A DNA stretch of 20,576 bases from CAYFSC01 sp964345695. GTDB lineage: Bacteria > Bacteroidota > Rhodothermia > Rhodothermales > Salinibacteraceae. The notes beneath the pieces were generated by a model, which was given only the letters and a program-made list of their open reading frames with translations, was not told the origin of the DNA and made no database searches. This document shows positions 16,490 to 20,576 of the stretch, piece by piece. The stretch lies in contig CAYFSC010000038.1 in NCBI GenBank assembly GCA_964345695.1, positions 1 to 20,576 of the forward strand, written 5' to 3'. The first letter of the stretch is position 1, and the number at the start of each line of letters is the position of its first letter. Both the position numbers and the translations under genes were made by a program.

Positions 16490-18415
16490 ATGCTTTGTCG
16501 AGGATTTCGAGCAGGGGCGTGGATCGGGCTCGCCGCACTGATGCTCAGTCTGGTCGCTCCGGCGGTCGCACAGCCGCTCACCGTCACCCCCAAGCAGTTG
16601 CAGGTCGTGCCGCTGGAGCGCGTCAACCCCAACTGGCATGACTGCGGGTTGCGCAAAGATCCCGAAACGGTCGACACCATTGTCCGGCCAGGACCGCAGT
16701 TTAAGTCCCAGAAGCGGGGCGCGACGATCGAAGTCGATTACGGGCCGGGCTTCACGCCCGAGGCGCGGGAGGCCTTCGGACGGGCGGTCGAGATCTGGGA
16801 GCGGCACATCCAGTCGTCGGTTCCGATCCGCATCGAGGCCAGCTTTGCCGATCTCGGGGCGAACGTGCTGGGCGGCGCCGGGCCAAACTTCATCTATGGG
16901 GTGGATACCACCGGCACCGGCGGCAACGATTTGATTCTGGGCGACGCGCTCATCGACGCCCTCACGGGGCAGGATCAGAACCCGACGCAGCCCGACATCG
17001 TGGCGCGGTTCAGCAGCACACGAAGCGACTGGCACTTCGGGGAGAGCCCCACGCCGCCGGGCCTTCTCGACTTCACGGGCGTGGTGCTCCACGAGATTGG
17101 CCACGGCCTGAACTACTTCGACCTGGTCAACTTCAGCGCCGGCACTGGATTCTACGGGGTCGACTTCGATGGCGACGGGCAGGTCAGCGAGAGCGAGAAG
17201 GTGCCCGGCATCTTCGACATCTTCCTTGCGCAGGAGGCGGCGCAGGGCTCGCAGTTCCTGGTCGACCCGTCCAACTTCGCCAATCCCTCTGCCGAACTCG
17301 GCGCGGCGCTGACGAGCAACCAGCTCGTGTTTGACGGAGCCAGTTCGCGCCGTGCGGCGCGGATCAGCAGCGGTCCGGTTCCGCCCAAAATTTATGCGCC
17401 GCCCTCGTGGCAGGAAGGGTCCAGCATCTCGCATGTGGACGAGTTTACCTATCCGCCGGGGGATCCCAATGCGCTCATGTCGCCGGCCTTCAACGCGGGC
17501 GAAACAGCGCGGCTGCCGGGGCCGGTGGTGTGCGGGCAGATGCGGGACATGAGCTGGCCGCTCGCGGCGGAATGCCAGAAATTCTTCGCCGACGTGTTTT
17601 CTCTCTCGGCTACGGGGTCGGCGGCCGACGGCACGGTGGCGCTCTCGTGGCAGGTGAGTGATGCGGCAAGCATCGAGCAGTACGTCGTGGAACGCCAGGC
17701 CTTCGACGGGGACTTTAAGGAGATCACCACCCTCCCTGGTGATGCGGCCCCGCAAGTGACGCTGCGCGACCAGGGACTTGGCACCTTTACCTACCGCCTG
17801 CGGTGGCGTCGCGCGGACAGCACAGAAGGCACCTCGCTGCAGCAGCCGTCGGTCACGCTGAACGTTCAAGACGTACAGGCGGCCGTGGACGAGGCCAAGC
17901 GGGGCCCGCGTGGACGGGGCGCCCTGGACGTGTCGTGGACGGTGCCACCCGGAACCGGGGACGCCTACAAGTACGCGGTCGAGGCCGCGCCGGGCAACAC
18001 CGAAGCCTTTCGAGAACGGGCGACCACCCCCCGCACCAACGCCCAAATTGAGCGGCAGCCGCCGGGCCGGTATCAGGTGCGGATTGTTGCCACGGACGCG
18101 CAGGGCAACACGCTGACGAGCGAAGCGACGACGGCGGAGATCGACTTCGACGGGGCGGTCGTCGTCCTGGGACCGTTTCCGAACCCCACGGCCGATCGTG
18201 CCACCGTCGATCTGACGGCCCGCAATCAGCAGAAAATCACCATTCAAGTGTTCGACCGCTTGGGACGTCGTCTCTTCCAGGAGCGACGAACCGTTTCCTC
18301 TCAGGCTCCGGAGCGTATCCAAATTGATACGTCCCCGTGGTCCAGCGGGCTGTATTTCCTGCGCGTGGTGGGCGACACGTTCGCCGAAACCCGTGAGATG
18401 GCCGTCGTCCGGTAG
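16490..18415 (+). CDS. Metzincin-like zinc metalloprotease, T9SS-exported
   Basis: From the ATG at 16490 this gives 641 residues. An in-frame ATG at 16370 is rejected because it would put 40 unrelated residues before the signal peptide (1-28). The catalytic region has V-L-H-E-I-G-H-G-L-N-Y-F-D at 199-211. The zinc motif is H201-E202-x-x-H205, with Asp211 where metzincins usually have a third His and Asn208 where they usually have Gly. An EF-hand-like loop follows at 225-236 (D-F-D-G-D-G-Q-V-S-E-S-E). N-A-L-M-S-P at 327-332 looks like a Met-turn, and S-H-V-D near 314-317 is another possible ligand site. Two Fn3-like domains (about 370-460 and 475-552) precede a T9SS tail at about 557-641 (G-P-F-P-N-P, S-G-L-Y-F-L-R). 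It lacks the N-terminal domain shared by its neighbours. It probably acts as a secreted protease with an unknown substrate. Confidence 0.85.
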   Translation: MLCRGFRAGAWIGLAALMLSLVAPAVAQPLTVTPKQLQVVPLERVNPNWHDCGLRKDPETVDTIVRPGPQFKSQKRGATIEVDYGPGFTPEAREAFGRAVEIWERHIQSSVPIRIEASFADLGANVLGGAGPNFIYGVDTTGTGGNDLILGDALIDALTGQDQNPTQPDIVARFSSTRSDWHFGESPTPPGLLDFTGVVLHEIGHGLNYFDLVNFSAGTGFYGVDFDGDGQVSESEKVPGIFDIFLAQEAAQGSQFLVDPSNFANPSAELGAALTSNQLVFDGASSRRAARISSGPVPPKIYAPPSWQEGSSISHVDEFTYPPGDPNALMSPAFNAGETARLPGPVVCGQMRDMSWPLAAECQKFFADVFSLSATGSAADGTVALSWQVSDAASIEQYVVERQAFDGDFKEITTLPGDAAPQVTLRDQGLGTFTYRLRWRRADSTEGTSLQQPSVTLNVQDVQAAVDEAKRGPRGRGALDVSWTVPPGTGDAYKYAVEAAPGNTEAFRERATTPRTNAQIERQPPGRYQVRIVATDAQGNTLTSEATTAEIDFDGAVVVLGPFPNPTADRATVDLTARNQQKITIQVFDRLGRRLFQERRTVSSQAPERIQIDTSPWSSGLYFLRVVGDTFAETREMAVVR

Positions 18416-18459
18416 TTCCCTGAGGCCGTTCCGATTCCGCTTCTGCATGTTCCAGCTTC

Positions 18460-20576
18460 ATGACGACGTTCCCGCGAGTCCTCCCTGTTTGCGTCTCGCC
18501 TCTTTCGCCTCTCGCTCGTGCTGCGATCCTTGCCCTTCTGCTTTGCGCGGGCACAGGGCTGTCGCCGGCGCAGGCGCAGTCGGGGCGTGAGGTGCGGGAG
18601 CAGGCCGTTCGCGATGTGGCGGGTCCCGATGGAAGGGGCACGGATGGACCCATGCAGGCCGTAGGGTTCTCGCTTGCGCTTCTGCACCGTCTCCACGGAG
18701 CCGCGTCGATCTCCCCGAAGGCGAAGCAGACCGCTCGGCAGTCGCTCCCGCCGTCTCTGCACACGGCGCGCGATTGGGTTTCAATCGATGCCCTCGCGGC
18801 GGACGACGCGCAGGATCTCCGACGCGATCTGAAGGCGCTCGGATTGGAGAATGCGGCTGTTGCCGGGCGTGTCGTGTCTGGGCGGCTTCCCATCGACGCG
18901 CTCCGAAAGGTCGCCAAGCTGGCGTCTCTCCACTCGGCCTGGCCCGTGCTCGCAGTTGCACAGGCTGGGGCTACGACCACGCAAGGCGTGCAGGCGATGC
19001 ACACCGATGCGTTTCGGACAGAGCACGAGGTGGACGGCTCGGGCGTGCGAGTCGGGGTGCTCTCCGATTCCTATGACAACTTCGACGGGGAGCCGCTCAC
19101 CACGGCGCAGGGCGACGTGGAGTCGGGCGATCTACCCGAAGGCGTCGAGGTCCTCGACGAAGCCGACGATCCGCAGACCGACGAAGGCCGGGCGCTGCTC
19201 CAGATCATCCACGACATTGCGCCGGGCGCCGACCTGGCTTTCCACACCGCGTTTGACGGGCTCGCCAACTTCGTGCAGGGCATCCAAGAGCTCGCCTCCA
19301 CGGGCGCCGATGTCATTATTGACGACATTATTTTTCTGAGCGAGCCGATGTTTCAAGACGGTCTTCTTGCCCAGGCCGTCGACGAGGCCGTTTTCGGAAG
19401 CAACGCCGTGTACATCTCGTCGGCAGGGAATGCCGGACGGAAGGCGTACGCGCAGGCCTTCCGGGGGTCGCAAACAACCGGTCCCCTGGGCGGGGAGCTC
19501 CACGATTACGATCCAGGCCCCCGCGTCGACCCCACCCAGGAGATCATCGTCGAAAACGGGGCGACGGTGCAGATCGCGTTTCACTGGGATCAGCCCTCGG
19601 CAACGGCGGGCGGGCCTGGCGCGCGCACAGACATGGAGGTTGCCATCCGCGACAAGCGCGGCAATGTGCTTTCGGCAGAGCGGCGGGACAACATTGGCGG
19701 CAATCCGTTCGACTTTGCCGCGTTGACCAACTCCGGCCAGGTGGATGCCGATGGCGACGGAACCCCCGACTCCACCTTTCAAGTGAGCGTCGAGCGGGTT
19801 GAAGGGCCGGCGCCCAACCGGATCCATTATGTGCTCTTCACGCGGAATGGAAGCGTGGAGATTGCCGAGCACGATACCCGGAGTCCGACCCTGTACGGTC
19901 ACTCCAACGGGCGAGGAGCCCTGAGCACGGCGGCGGCCGCCTTCTTCAACACCCCTGCTTTCGGAGTCAGTCCGCCACGCGTGAACGACTTTTCGTCGTA
20001 CGGAGGCATCGAGGTGCGCTTCGATCATCTGGGCAACCGGCTTGCCGTGCCCGAGGCCCGGCCCAATCCGGATGTGACGGCGCCCGACGGGGGCAACACG
20101 ACCTTCTTCGGGCAGCGCATCGGGGACGGCGACACCTTCCCGAACTTCTTCGGGACCTCTGCGGCGGCCGGTCATGCAGCAGGTGTTGCAGCACTCGTGC
20201 GGGAGGCGGTGCCGGAGGCCACGGCCAACGAGATTGCCGATCGCCTCCGAGGGAGCACAGTGGATGTTGAGCGAACGGCGGACGGAGTGCTGGCTGGTTC
20301 GGGGCGGGACGCGTGGAGCGGCACGGGGCTGATTGACGCGCGCCAGATCGCTGTGCGGCCGCCGACAGTGGCCTCCTTTTCCGCCCAGGTCGGCGGCAAT
20401 CGCAGCGTCCTTGTGACCTGGGCAGAAGCCAACGAGGGCAGCGCTGCTGCGTCGTACACGCTTGAGCAGAGCTTTTTGGGCGGGCCGTTCCGCCCGGTCG
20501 AAACGGTGGCCGGCGGGCAAGGCCAGTACCGACTCACGGTCTCCGATCTGCGCGTCGGCGCGCACGACTTTCGCCT
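18460..20576 (+). CDS. Subtilase-like protein with Glu for His and Gly for Pro after the serine (paralog 3), partial
   Basis: Read from the ATG at 18460, the frame stays open for 705 codons to the window end, so the C-terminus, including any T9SS tail, is unseen. A signal peptide spans 1-40 (A-Q-A-Q). The shared N-terminal domain follows at about 43-168, with T-D-G-P at 61-64 in place of K-D-G-P and G-R-V-V-S-G-R-L-P-I at 136-145. The S8-like domain has V-L-S-D-S-Y-D with Asp203, D-E-G-R-A-L-L with Glu242, S-S-A-G-N at 320-324, and F-G-T-S-A-A-A-G-H with Ser567. Gly571 replaces the otherwise conserved proline. D-A-D-G-D-G-T-P-D at 429-437 resembles a calcium-binding loop within the insert. 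It lies 44 bp after the metalloprotease, so it is probably co-transcribed. Activity is uncertain. Confidence 0.85.
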   Translation, partial: MTTFPRVLPVCVSPLSPLARAAILALLLCAGTGLSPAQAQSGREVREQAVRDVAGPDGRGTDGPMQAVGFSLALLHRLHGAASISPKAKQTARQSLPPSLHTARDWVSIDALAADDAQDLRRDLKALGLENAAVAGRVVSGRLPIDALRKVAKLASLHSAWPVLAVAQAGATTTQGVQAMHTDAFRTEHEVDGSGVRVGVLSDSYDNFDGEPLTTAQGDVESGDLPEGVEVLDEADDPQTDEGRALLQIIHDIAPGADLAFHTAFDGLANFVQGIQELASTGADVIIDDIIFLSEPMFQDGLLAQAVDEAVFGSNAVYISSAGNAGRKAYAQAFRGSQTTGPLGGELHDYDPGPRVDPTQEIIVENGATVQIAFHWDQPSATAGGPGARTDMEVAIRDKRGNVLSAERRDNIGGNPFDFAALTNSGQVDADGDGTPDSTFQVSVERVEGPAPNRIHYVLFTRNGSVEIAEHDTRSPTLYGHSNGRGALSTAAAAFFNTPAFGVSPPRVNDFSSYGGIEVRFDHLGNRLAVPEARPNPDVTAPDGGNTTFFGQRIGDGDTFPNFFGTSAAAGHAAGVAALVREAVPEATANEIADRLRGSTVDVERTADGVLAGSGRDAWSGTGLIDARQIAVRPPTVASFSAQVGGNRSVLVTWAEANEGSAAASYTLEQSFLGGPFRPVETVAGGQGQYRLTVSDLRVGAHDFR

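Noticed and set aside
1..20576. CRISPR arrays, tRNA or rRNA genes, insertion sequences, integrases
   Set aside because: I found no regularly spaced repeats of CRISPR length, no cloverleaf, no rRNA stretch and no transposase or integrase-like product on either strand. The only short repeats are the two-copy tandem ones listed.

Overview
The window is GC-rich DNA (roughly 65% by eye) with Bacteroidota-type features. Starts lack clear Shine-Dalgarno sequences, one candidate promoter has a TTG-N20-TACTTTG layout, and a DUF3098-like small membrane protein is present. At least three large secreted proteins end in a type IX secretion (T9SS/Por) C-terminal sorting domain. With the GC content and acidic proteins, this points to the Rhodothermota, most likely a halophile close to Salinibacter. 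That placement is inference; there is no rRNA or other marker gene here.

Left part (1-8705) is mostly housekeeping, largely on the minus strand. It holds a partial ssb (single-strand binding protein, cut by the window edge), a 742-bp gene-poor stretch, and a plus-strand PhoD-like phosphatase. The minus strand then has a solitary Bet/RecT-type annealing recombinase, a MreD-like cell-shape protein, and a PBP4-type D-Ala-D-Ala carboxypeptidase (dacB). The dacB gene contains a 100-N gap flanked on both sides by the same 55 bp. Removing one copy plus the Ns restores a single 500-codon frame, so the gap looks like an unmerged contig overlap rather than biology. A DUF3098-like protein, a lipoprotein with an 18-residue histidine-centred repeat, a clear intrinsic terminator and lipA (lipoyl synthase) follow.

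Right part (9023-20576) is all on the plus strand: lat (L-lysine 6-aminotransferase), then five exported proteins in a row. Three are large paralogous S8-like (subtilase) proteins sharing a distinctive N-terminal domain with a G-K/T-D-G-P motif. All three have Glu where ordinary subtilases have the catalytic His (D-E-G-R-A instead of H-G-T). They keep the G-T-S-x-A serine motif and the S/A-A-G-N oxyanion motif. One has Asn at the candidate catalytic Asp and another has Gly for the Pro after the serine. The first gene of the run carries only the shared N-terminal domain, on a membrane anchor and without any protease. The fourth gene is a metzincin-like zinc protease with an EF-hand-like loop and a T9SS tail.

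Together the run looks like an expanded secreted-protease locus. A membrane-anchored stand-alone prodomain sits in front of variant, possibly Ser-Glu-Asp, subtilases exported by T9SS. This is the part of the window most likely to hold undescribed biology. The last gene runs off the window end.
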